Positions 1 to 5,797 of a stretch of DNA of 6,619 nucleotides are shown here, in pieces (position 1 is the stretch's first letter; each line of letters starts with the position of its first letter). The DNA comes from UBA5734 sp964499985. GTDB lineage: Bacteria > Bacillota > Clostridia > Saccharofermentanales > UBA5734. The stretch is taken from NCBI GenBank assembly GCA_964499985.1, contig CAZCMX010000093.1:1-6619 (forward strand), read 5' to 3'. The translations under genes were made by a program, and so were the position numbers. The notes below the pieces were generated by a model, which was given only the letters and a program-made list of their open reading frames with translations, was not told the origin of the DNA and made no database searches.

Positions 1-629
1 TGGTCAACCAGGATCCGGATGTCAAGGACCGGATCAAGGTGGTGTTCATCTCCAACTACAATGTCTCCCGGGCAGAACTGATTTTCCCAGCCTCCGACCT
101 TTCCGAGCAGATTTCAACCGTCGGCCTGGAGGCTTCCGGAACCGGCAACATGAAGTTCATGATGAACGGGGCCCTGACCATCGGCACTTATGACGGAGCC
201 AATGTCGAAATTGCCGGCGTGGTCGGTCCGGAAAATTGCTTCATCTTTGGCCAGAAGGTGGAAGACTTCCACGCGGCCAAGGGCTATTACAATCCGCAAT
301 GGCAATATAACAACATCTCGGGACTCAAACGCTGCGTCGACACCCTCGTTGATGGCACCTTCAGTGATGATGGCACCGGCATGTTCCAGGACCTCTACAA
401 TGGCCTGCTCTATGGCTCCAACTGGCAGCCGGCCGACCCCTTCTATGTCCTGGGCGACTTTGACGATTACCGCAAGTGCCGCCAATACACGGACCGGGCC
501 TATCGTGACCCCCTTGACTGGGCTCGCAAATGTTGGGTCAATATCGTCCGCAGCGGATTCTTCAGCTCCGACCGCACCATTCACGACTATGCCCGTGAGA
601 TCTGGAAGGTGGACAGCGCCAAAATCTGA
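1..629 (+). CDS. glgP: Glycogen/alpha-glucan phosphorylase, C-terminal part (5' end outside window)
   Basis: The enzyme phosphorolyses alpha-1,4-glucan ends to glucose 1-phosphate in the cytoplasm (GT35 family, PLP-dependent). The frame is open from base 3 and stops with TGA at 627-629, giving about 208 C-terminal residues of a protein normally near 800. Directly visible is the phosphorylase PLP signature EASGTGNMKFMMNGAL; its lysine, which carries pyridoxal phosphate in the family, is encoded at 153-155. It is preceded by the conserved NYNVSRAELIFPASDLSEQI stretch and followed by GTYDGANVEI. The tail also matches the family: DPFYVLGDFDDY near 436-471 and FFSSDRTIHDYAREIW near 559-606. The end therefore appears complete and unbroken. 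The real start lies upstream of the window; the GTG at 39 is an internal valine codon. A probable terminator follows within 35 bases, so glgP appears to end its transcription unit here. Confidence 0.96.
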   Translation, partial: VNQDPDVKDRIKVVFISNYNVSRAELIFPASDLSEQISTVGLEASGTGNMKFMMNGALTIGTYDGANVEIAGVVGPENCFIFGQKVEDFHAAKGYYNPQWQYNNISGLKRCVDTLVDGTFSDDGTGMFQDLYNGLLYGSNWQPADPFYVLGDFDDYRKCRQYTDRAYRDPLDWARKCWVNIVRSGFFSSDRTIHDYAREIWKVDSAKI

Positions 630-652
630 TCCCTGAATCGGCTTGGCCAATC

Positions 653-706
653 AAAAATGCAGCCTGCTTCATGGCCTGGGGCCAAGAGACCGGCTGTTTT
701 TTGTTT
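653..706 (+). terminator. Probable intrinsic terminator after glgP
   Basis: An outer stem CAGCC (660-664) pairs with GGCTG (692-696). An inner stem TGGCC (672-676) pairs with GGCCA (680-684) around a 3-base loop. Between the two stems there are further partial pairs. The hairpin is followed at once by TTTTTTGTTT (697-706), with an A-run at 653-657 on the other side. It starts about 30 bases after the glgP stop, the expected place. The imperfect middle of the stem is the main doubt. Confidence 0.65.
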
Positions 707-816
707 AGCACGAGCAGAGTGGGGAATTGGGCAAAAACCGCAGGCCGATGCCGCGACAGATGGATTTTTCCATCATTTCGAGAATTAGAGAAAAACGCTG
801 CGGATTGTTAAAATAG

Positions 817-825
817 TGCTATGAT
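817..825 (+). promoter_or_regulatory. Extended -10 promoter of the CarD-family gene
   Basis: TGCTATGAT at 817-825 matches the extended -10 form TGnTATAAT with one mismatch. No good -35 box is seen 17 bases upstream, which is common for extended -10 promoters. Transcription would begin near 832, just before the GGGAGG ribosome binding site (836-841). This gives a leader of only about 16 bases and rules out the upstream in-frame ATG at 821 as the start. Confidence 0.5.
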
Positions 826-847
826 AAAATCTGCTGGGAGGTCATTC

Positions 848-1357
848 ATGTTCCAGGTCAACGATTATGTTGTATACGGATCCACCGGTGTCTGCAAGTT
901 GGTCGATATCTGTCAGGAGAATTTTGGTGGCAGGTCCAGCCGCGAATACTATGTATTAAGCCCAGTTTATGGCAACCAGATGGATATTTTCATTCCGACT
1001 GACAAACAGGATGCCCCATTGCGGCCCATCCTGTCCAGGCAAGAGGTGATGGCGCTGATCCATTCAATGCCAACTGTCAAGAGTGAATGGATTGCCGAGG
1101 ACAGCTATCGCAAAGCTGTATTTGGAGAAATCATCCAGTCGGGCGAGCTGGACCGGATTATCCAGCTGATTAAAATAATCTTCGACCGGAAGGTCGAACT
1201 TGAACAATCGGGCAAGCGCCTCGGCAATACCGAGACAGAGCTTCTCAAGCAGGCCGAGAAAATCCTGCATCACGAATTCGCTTTCGCCCTGGATCTGGAG
1301 CCGGACCAGGTTTTGCCTTTCATTCAAAAGCAACTCAGATCCTGCCCGATACCCTAG
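848..1357 (+). CDS. CarD-family transcriptional regulator (RNA polymerase-binding)
   Basis: This 169-residue protein matches the CarD/CdnL family. These proteins bind the RNA polymerase beta subunit through an N-terminal Tudor-like domain (shared with Mfd/TRCF) and stabilise open promoter complexes through a helical C-terminal domain. Residues 4-21 (VNDYVVYGSTGVCKLVDI) and 34-52 (YYVLSPVYGNQMDIFIPTD) form the N-terminal domain. Residues about 79-165 form the helical part. Trp81 aligns by eye with the tryptophan of Mycobacterium tuberculosis CarD (TNWSRRY) that inserts at the promoter bubble edge. The length suits the family. The start at 848 is chosen because GGGAGG (836-841) lies 6 bases upstream; the in-frame ATG at 821 sits inside the -10 box. 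The stop overlaps the stop of the convergent glycosyltransferase gene. Which promoters it controls cannot be told, and clostridia can carry several paralogues, so no symbol is given. Confidence 0.9.
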   Translation: MFQVNDYVVYGSTGVCKLVDICQENFGGRSSREYYVLSPVYGNQMDIFIPTDKQDAPLRPILSRQEVMALIHSMPTVKSEWIAEDSYRKAVFGEIIQSGELDRIIQLIKIIFDRKVELEQSGKRLGNTETELLKQAEKILHHEFAFALDLEPDQVLPFIQKQLRSCPIP

Positions 1358-2346
1358 ACTTTACGATTCATGATCCAGCGCATGATGGTGGCTTTTTTGA
1401 ACAGCCGCAAGGGCAGCGAAAAAATGCTGGGTTCGCTTTCCACGGCATCCGGTACGGGAGGTAGGGCCAGATGCTGGATCCGGTGATGGACCTGGCGCAT
1501 CAGGTGCTGGCGATTATTGACCGATACTTTGTTCATCTGCAAGGTGATCGCCAGGATCAGCTGGGCCTCAACGGTTCTCAGAAAGGCCCGGTAAGGGCGT
1601 TTCCAAGAAGTCCAGAGCTGCTGGTCCCAGATGAAATGGCGGATGATGTCAACGGCTTTCAGATAGTCGTTGACATTTTTCATGCCGAAATTACCCGTGA
1701 TGCCGGTGCTGCGCAGACAATAATGGTAGACCGGCTTTTGCAGGATGGCAACTCGTTCGGCCTTGCTCAACAGCCGCGAGGTCGTGGCGACATCTTCATA
1801 GTAAATCGAAGGGAATGAGATTTCGTGACTGGTGAACAGGTCACGGCGGTATAGCTTGTTCCAGGCGAAAACCGGCAGACGCAGCAGCGTCAGTGACATC
1901 TGGGCGGCCTCTTCGCCGGACAGGCTTTTGTGCATGGTCAGCAGGCGGAAGGGGATTTTGAGCCCGCCGCGGGGAAAGTCGATGTAGAAATTACCCATCA
2001 CGATATCGGCCTGCCGGGCTTCAGCCAAGTCCGCCATGCTGCTGATGAAATCAGGCTCGACATAGTCGTCTGAATCCACCAGTGCGACATATTTGCCGGT
2101 GGCCAGGGCGATGCCATTGTTGCGGGCAGCGGCAAGCCCCTGGTTCTCCTGCCAGAGTGAGCGGAAAATCGGATGTCCGGCTTCATAGCGGCGGATGATG
2201 TCGCCACAGCCGTCTGGTGATCCATCATTGACAAGGATGACTTCCAGTGGCCGGTAATCCTGGGCAATGATTGAATCGAGACAGCGTTCGAGATACTTTT
2301 CGACTTTATAGATCGGCACAACGATACTGACCAGCGGTCTTTCCAT
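1354..2346 (-). CDS. Family 2 glycosyltransferase (GT-A fold)
   Basis: This 330-residue protein transfers a sugar from a nucleotide-sugar donor, probably onto a cell-surface polysaccharide or glycolipid; donor and acceptor cannot be read from sequence. The GT2 motifs are clear: VSIVVPIY (6-13), LVNDGSPDGC (38-47, with Asp41 in the nucleotide pocket), ENQGLAAARNNGI (67-79) and the metal-binding region VDSDDYVEP (90-98). The conserved middle elements WNKLYRRDLF (162-171) and YYED (182-185) follow. No transmembrane segment is evident; the last 20 residues are basic and amphipathic. The start ATG (2344-2346) has AGGA 10 bases upstream on the minus strand, a modest RBS. The gene stands alone: no second sugar gene lies beside it in the window. 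It runs into the 3' end of the CarD gene, sharing a CTAG stop, and is divergent from the surface-protein genes. Confidence 0.93.
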   Translation of the reverse strand: MERPLVSIVVPIYKVEKYLERCLDSIIAQDYRPLEVILVNDGSPDGCGDIIRRYEAGHPIFRSLWQENQGLAAARNNGIALATGKYVALVDSDDYVEPDFISSMADLAEARQADIVMGNFYIDFPRGGLKIPFRLLTMHKSLSGEEAAQMSLTLLRLPVFAWNKLYRRDLFTSHEISFPSIYYEDVATTSRLLSKAERVAILQKPVYHYCLRSTGITGNFGMKNVNDYLKAVDIIRHFIWDQQLWTSWKRPYRAFLRTVEAQLILAITLQMNKVSVNNRQHLMRQVHHRIQHLALPPVPDAVESEPSIFSLPLRLFKKATIMRWIMNRKV

Positions 2347-2381
2347 TGCAGAACCATCCTGAACGTATGATTTGACAGCAT

Positions 2382-2395
2382 AACCTGAACAGGTT
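2382..2395. promoter_or_regulatory. 14-bp inverted repeat upstream of the glycosyltransferase gene
   Basis: AACCTG (2382-2387) and CAGGTT (2390-2395) are perfect inverted arms around a 2-base centre. The site lies 36 bases upstream of the glycosyltransferase start codon. The heptamer CCTGAAC occurs inside it (2384-2390) and again at 2358-2364, 26 bases away. An operator is possible, but no known regulator consensus is recognised. Confidence 0.35.
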
Positions 2396-2442
2396 TGCCG
2401 GGTCTTTAGCTGCTACCAGTGTAACATGCAAAGCCAAGGTGT

Positions 2443-2486
2443 GCGGAAAGATCTGGAACTCAAGGTCTCCTGGTTCCATTTTCCGC
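2443..2486. other. Two-part 44-nt stem-loop in the divergent intergenic region
   Basis: GCGGAAA (2443-2449) pairs perfectly with TTTCCGC (2480-2486), and nested inside TGGAAC (2454-2459) pairs with GTTCCA (2473-2478). This makes 13 base pairs with a small asymmetric internal loop and a 13-base apical loop. Neither strand has a T-run after it and no gene ends here, so it is not a normal terminator. It may be a leader structure of the 2631 gene (if that promoter lies upstream of 2443) or of the glycosyltransferase gene. Confidence 0.45.
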
Positions 2487-2616
2487 TTGCCTGTAATTAT
2501 AGAACTTGATTTATGACATTATTCATTGTCGTCAAAAGATAGTTTCGGGGTTAAATTATAGATAACACTGACGTTCAACGCTCAATCAATCTTGAGAGGT
2601 GCTTAAATATCCGTCT

Positions 2617-2623
2617 GGGGAGG
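2617..2623 (+). promoter_or_regulatory. Strong RBS for the secreted InlB-repeat protein
   Basis: GGGGAGG at 2617-2623 lies 7 bases before ATG 2631 and fixes that start. Upstream, TATAGA (2557-2562) could be a -10 box, but no convincing -35 element was found, so the promoter itself is left unassigned. Confidence 0.7.
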
Positions 2624-2630
2624 GAATCTC

Positions 2631-4310
2631 ATGAAGCAATCCTGGAAAATTTTGTCACTTTTATTAATCGTCATCCTGATCCTGGGGATACAGCCTCTGG
2701 AACCTGTTGTCAAGGCAGAGCCGGGTCCGGGCTTGTACTTGAATGCAAATGGAGCGACAGAAACTATTCCAAGTCCCACTTCTGTAGATAATACATATAC
2801 CTTGCCTGATCAAGGCGATTTAGTTAAAGAAGATAATCAGCCGGATGTCTACATGAAGTTCCTTGGCTGGAATACTGAAGATGATGGATCCGGGATCAAT
2901 TATCTTGCTGGCGATGAAATCACTTTGGACGCAAGCGAGACGCTGACTTTATATGCCAATTGGGCACCAGAGGACGCCAAAACGATTTCGCTACAGTTCA
3001 CACCATTGGACCCCGACCTGCCGGTTCAGAACTATATCGTTGTATTGACGACTGGCCCATCGGGTTTCTACCCTGGCTTTCAGTCCAACTTCACGCTCAA
3101 TTTCACCGAATTGACTAAAGGCACAATTTCATTTGAAAACATCAGTCCCTATATGATCGCACCTTTTATCAAAATGCCTGGCGTCAATGTTAGTGACGAC
3201 AATCAGACCATCGAAATCAACCGTGACGATCCCTTTGGCCAGCTGAAGTATCATGTGATGTATGATCCGCTGGATGGCTCTGGTTCACCCAGATGGAACC
3301 TCATTCTAACCATTAATCAACCTGGATTTGCCGGGATTCTGGTGGAAGGTGATATCTATAGCCCTGGGCCAGAAACCATGAATCTATATGCGGATGAACA
3401 AGCCATTGATGTATTTTTTGGTTCCACCTATCTGCTTCTCAAGCTGGGAGCAGAAACGGGTGAATCGGACCAAATCATTAGCGTCTCTATAGATGGAATT
3501 GGACAAACGATATCGGCTGGGAAAAATGTGAGTGTTCTCTTACCGCCCATTTCATCACCGGAAAATGAGATCTCCGCGACGGTCCAATTAGTTGATGATA
3601 ATCCGGATGATGAATTTGTTGATACTGCAACTGTGAAATTCCTCGTCCGACGCACGGGTGTATCGGTCCATTCCTATGAATATGGATGGTCAATTGTTGA
3701 AGGCGGGCCGTTTGAATCTGATGAATACAGCTACATCGGCGGAAAATGGGACGCGGTTGCCAGCAAAAATGACAATTACAAAAATTTTGTCACCTATGTT
3801 TCGTACATGGCGCATTCGAGTTTAGAAATTGACGCTCCCCGCTTACTGGTCACTTATTTCCAGGACAGTGGCAGCAGCAGCCGGATCCTCGGCATGAGAC
3901 AATTTGATGCCAGACCGGAAATCTTTTCCGAAACATCCTATTTTTCGAAGGATTCAACAGAATATTTCGTTGATTCTGGGGCCAGTGGGATGACCGACTC
4001 CATCGCCTTCTACGAAGTCAGCGACTTGGATGGTCCGGATGGCAGTGAAACCGGCACTCAGACTCAAATCATGGTCTACAGCACCCTGGCTGCAGACCAG
4101 GCCAAAGGTGTCCCTGGCCCGGCTGATTTTCCCGGAGCCAACCGGGTCAGTGTCTTCCTGCTAGATTCTGGCGAATTCAATTTGGCTACGGATTCATTCC
4201 CCGGCATCCAGTATGGGATTGGGGCCGGGGTCGACGGCCTGATGGTCAATCACCCGGCCAGCGATCGATATGATTTCTGGTCAGCTGGCAAACATCCTTG
4301 GGAAGATTAA
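2631..4310 (+). CDS. Secreted protein with one InlB-type (Listeria-Bacteroides) repeat; body of unknown function
   Basis: This 559-residue protein is exported. Residues 1-29 are a typical signal peptide: MKQSWK, a hydrophobic run LLLIVILILGI, then a VKA site with likely cleavage before Glu30. Residues about 34-112 fit the InlB B-repeat family, a beta-grasp-like surface module; FLGWNT (77-82), YLAGDEITL (91-99) and LYANW (107-111) are its hallmarks. The remaining 445 or so residues are rich in Asp, Gly, Ser and aromatic residues, look beta-strand rich, and match no family I recognise. The mature protein has no cysteine. There is no LPXTG-like motif, no C-terminal hydrophobic segment and no recognised wall-binding repeat, so it is either released or held by a partner. 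The next gene, 24 bases downstream, encodes a sortase-anchored protein, which suggests the two act together. The 5' two-thirds is visibly more AT-rich than the neighbours. Adhesin, matrix component or ligand-binding roles are all possible; none is shown. Confidence 0.85.
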   Translation: MKQSWKILSLLLIVILILGIQPLEPVVKAEPGPGLYLNANGATETIPSPTSVDNTYTLPDQGDLVKEDNQPDVYMKFLGWNTEDDGSGINYLAGDEITLDASETLTLYANWAPEDAKTISLQFTPLDPDLPVQNYIVVLTTGPSGFYPGFQSNFTLNFTELTKGTISFENISPYMIAPFIKMPGVNVSDDNQTIEINRDDPFGQLKYHVMYDPLDGSGSPRWNLILTINQPGFAGILVEGDIYSPGPETMNLYADEQAIDVFFGSTYLLLKLGAETGESDQIISVSIDGIGQTISAGKNVSVLLPPISSPENEISATVQLVDDNPDDEFVDTATVKFLVRRTGVSVHSYEYGWSIVEGGPFESDEYSYIGGKWDAVASKNDNYKNFVTYVSYMAHSSLEIDAPRLLVTYFQDSGSSSRILGMRQFDARPEIFSETSYFSKDSTEYFVDSGASGMTDSIAFYEVSDLDGPDGSETGTQTQIMVYSTLAADQAKGVPGPADFPGANRVSVFLLDSGEFNLATDSFPGIQYGIGAGVDGLMVNHPASDRYDFWSAGKHPWED

Positions 4311-4321
4311 GCAAGGGGCAT

Positions 4322-4326
4322 GGAGG
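4322..4326 (+). promoter_or_regulatory. RBS deciding the start of the anchored surface protein
   Basis: GGAGG at 4322-4326 lies 8 bases before ATG 4335. The in-frame ATG at 4320 overlaps the region just before this RBS and has only AAGGGG one base upstream, which is too close, so 4335 is preferred. Confidence 0.65.
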
Positions 4327-4334
4327 ATTTTTCG

Positions 4335-5408
4335 ATGAATGACAGAAAGCAAGTCCAAACCAAGCGGCAAAATGTCCAGCCCAGCGCTCTGCGCCGACAC
4401 CTGAATAGCGTGGCCATCTGGATCCTGGTTTGCCTTCTGACCTTGACGCTCATCCCTGCCGGCGCAGTCTGGGCCAGGCCAGCTCCGATCCTGGCTGCCA
4501 GCTACGATCGATCGGCCGATGCCCTGACGGTCACCGGCCAGTATTTTGGCCAGGCTGCTGTGGCGATCGTGCTGCTTGATAGTAAGGGCAACACGCTCCT
4601 GCTGGCAACCGCACCGGTCGATGACACGAGCTTTCTTTACGCCACGGCTGCGACCGATCCGCGGATTGCCCTGGGGCTTGCTGACGGCACCTATACGGTC
4701 AAAGTTGCTGATTATGCCGGTGGAGACTGGCTGGCCACGACCACCTTCACCGTGGTGACACCAGCCCAGTCCCAAGAGCCCGGTCGGCTCGAGCCGGTCA
4801 CCCTGGGTGGCACAGCCAATGGCAATGGTATTTATGCGACCGACTTGAGCGGCCTGGTTGCGATCCCGGCCCAGTGGGAAACCAATACAGCCAAGGTCGA
4901 GTATTTTCTTTTGGCTGATGTTGTCACCGCAGATACGGCCAATTTCGGCTTCATCAGTGGGGCAGCCAAGACGCTCCAGTCGGGTGGCGCCAGCTTACTG
5001 CGCACCTTCAATATCCAATTGATGCAGCGGGTGACGAAAAAGGATGGCACGGTCAGCGAAAGCCCGGTCGACCGCCAGTACATTCGCGGCAACCTGACCA
5101 TCCGCATCCCGCTCAGCCCCTCCCTGGCCAGCTATTCTGACCTGTCCATCGTCTACATCGACGAGCAGGGCCAGACGGCCAGCCTGGCCACCCGCCGCGT
5201 GACAATAGACAATAAGGAATACCTCGAATTCGCCAACAACCACTTTTCGGTCTACGGGATTGTGACTGGTGATCCCAACCGGGTCACCGCGTCTCTGGCT
5301 GATCACATCCCACCCACGGGGGATGTCCTTAATGTCTGGCCGGCGTCACTTACCCTGCTGCTCACCGGCATCGTGCTGCTGGCCATGAAAAAGCGGCAAA
5401 GGAATTAA
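4335..5408 (+). CDS. Sortase-anchored surface protein (IPPTGD motif)
   Basis: This 357-residue protein is predicted to be exported and covalently fixed to the cell wall. The N-terminus has a long basic region with RRH at 20-22, a hydrophobic core at about 26-41 and a likely cleavage site after Ala47 (AVWA before RPA). Residues about 49-140 look like an Ig-like beta domain (SYDRSADALTVTGQYFG to TTTFTVV). Residues about 150-310 resemble the beta-rich domain that often precedes the anchor in clostridial surface proteins and ends with NHFSVYGIV (302-310). The anchor is IPPTGD (325-330), a hydrophobic stretch ASLTLLLTGIVLLAM, then KKRQRN. It probably follows the 2631 gene in one transcript (24-base gap, no terminator between). 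A hairpin follows its stop. No sortase gene is in the window. Ligand or partner is unknown. Confidence 0.87.
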   Translation: MNDRKQVQTKRQNVQPSALRRHLNSVAIWILVCLLTLTLIPAGAVWARPAPILAASYDRSADALTVTGQYFGQAAVAIVLLDSKGNTLLLATAPVDDTSFLYATAATDPRIALGLADGTYTVKVADYAGGDWLATTTFTVVTPAQSQEPGRLEPVTLGGTANGNGIYATDLSGLVAIPAQWETNTAKVEYFLLADVVTADTANFGFISGAAKTLQSGGASLLRTFNIQLMQRVTKKDGTVSESPVDRQYIRGNLTIRIPLSPSLASYSDLSIVYIDEQGQTASLATRRVTIDNKEYLEFANNHFSVYGIVTGDPNRVTASLADHIPPTGDVLNVWPASLTLLLTGIVLLAMKKRQRN

Positions 5409-5419
5409 ATCGCCGCACC

Positions 5420-5466
5420 CAGGCCTTGGCGCAGTTCGCGCTGGAGCCAATTTGGCCTGATATTTT
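5420..5466 (+). terminator. Probable intrinsic terminator of the surface-protein operon
   Basis: CAGGCC (5420-5425) pairs with GGCCTG (5454-5459), and TTGGC (5426-5430) pairs with GCCAA (5446-5450). This makes an 11-bp stem with a TTT bulge on one side. ATATTTT (5460-5466) follows, a short and interrupted T-tail. It begins 12 bases after the stop of the anchored protein. The weak tail is the main doubt. Confidence 0.55.
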
Positions 5467-5511
5467 GGAAACCGCTATTTTCAGAACCGTTTGATCCAGA
5501 TCAATAGCATA

Positions 5512-5529
5512 ACCAGACCAATCTGGTCT
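5512..5529. repeat. Overlapping short inverted repeats
   Basis: Two mutually exclusive 6-bp hairpins share this stretch: ACCAGA (5512-5517) with TCTGGT (5522-5527), and AGACCA (5515-5520) with TGGTCT (5524-5529). The region lies between the surface operon and the PAS gene. A role is not evident. Confidence 0.3.
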
Positions 5530-5695
5530 ATATCAGTGTGATTGCCATGGATGGCTCGATCTTGCCAGAGTGGCCAATTTCGCCCATTATGAAATCATGG
5601 TGTTTGCCGCGATTCTCCGGTACCTTCATGATCCTGCCAGCATCGGGGCTTCGTTCATCCAGCCACTGGCAAGCTTGAACCAGAACCAGATGCTG

Positions 5696-5713
5696 GAGTA
5701 TGCTTGCATACTC
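5696..5713. promoter_or_regulatory. 18-bp palindrome upstream of the PAS sensor gene
   Basis: GAGTATGC (5696-5703) and GCATACTC (5706-5713) are perfect 8-bp inverted arms with a TT centre. The site ends 84 bases before the start codon of the PAS gene. Its shape fits a dimeric regulator site, but no named regulator's consensus is recognised and no clear promoter was found between it and the gene. Confidence 0.4.
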
Positions 5714-5797
5714 TTGTCTCAGCCCCAGTCCGAGGGCCGCAACTGGGTCGCGTTCAATAGCGCCTGACCAAACCAGTCGATCGGGAAGGGGTATTCC

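Larger units (their letters stand above)
5462..5767 (+). pseudogene. Possible decayed GGDEF (diguanylate cyclase) domain remnant
   Basis: No intact, well-started gene fills 5409-5797. Read across three frames, however, the segment resembles a GGDEF domain in the right order. GNRYFQNRL (frame of 5461) recalls the N-terminal NRRYF motif. NQTNLVYISVIAMDG (frame of 5508, 5511-5555) recalls the strand ending in the metal-binding Asp. LARVANFAHYE (frame of 5555, about 5561-5593) recalls the VNDxFGH segment. IGASFI (about 5642-5659) sits where GGDEF would be but lacks its residues. The final frame stops with TGA at 5765-5767. The first two frames are closed by stops and there is no ribosome binding site. 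If right, it is a dead gene with at least two frameshifts and internal loss. The likeness was judged by eye only, and chance similarity is a real alternative. Confidence 0.3.

Noticed and set aside
114..650. Long minus-strand frame and an alternative plus-strand frame across the glgP region
   Set aside because: The glgP frame has unmistakable phosphorylase motifs through this whole stretch; the other frames are shadows.
1360..1420. GGCTTTTTT near 1390-1398 as a terminator for the CarD gene
   Set aside because: No stable stem precedes the T-run; the stretch is coding sequence of the convergent glycosyltransferase.
1998..2381. Second minus-strand frame overlapping the glycosyltransferase start
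   Set aside because: It is out of frame with the clear GT2 motifs and has no recognisable content.
2390..2450. GCAAAGCC near 2428-2435, reminiscent of the conserved core of the c-di-GMP-I (GEMM) riboswitch
   Set aside because: The GGGCAAACC stem, the tetraloop-receptor parts and the following GGTAGC-type segment are not present in the right order on the same strand, so the match is only a short word.
2526..2562. TTGTCG (2526-2531) with TATAGA (2557-2562) as a promoter for the surface operon
   Set aside because: The spacing of 25 bases is far from 17, so it is not a credible sigma-A promoter pair.
4281..4775. Long minus-strand open frame (164 codons) opposite the anchored surface protein
   Set aside because: The plus-strand gene has a signal peptide, RBS and sortase anchor; the minus frame has no recognisable domain and fits a shadow of a GC-rich coding sequence.
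5570..5767. Small 65-residue reading frame starting at GTG 5570
   Set aside because: There is no ribosome binding site before the GTG, the frame opens well upstream without a start, and the sequence reads better as part of a frame-broken GGDEF-like remnant.
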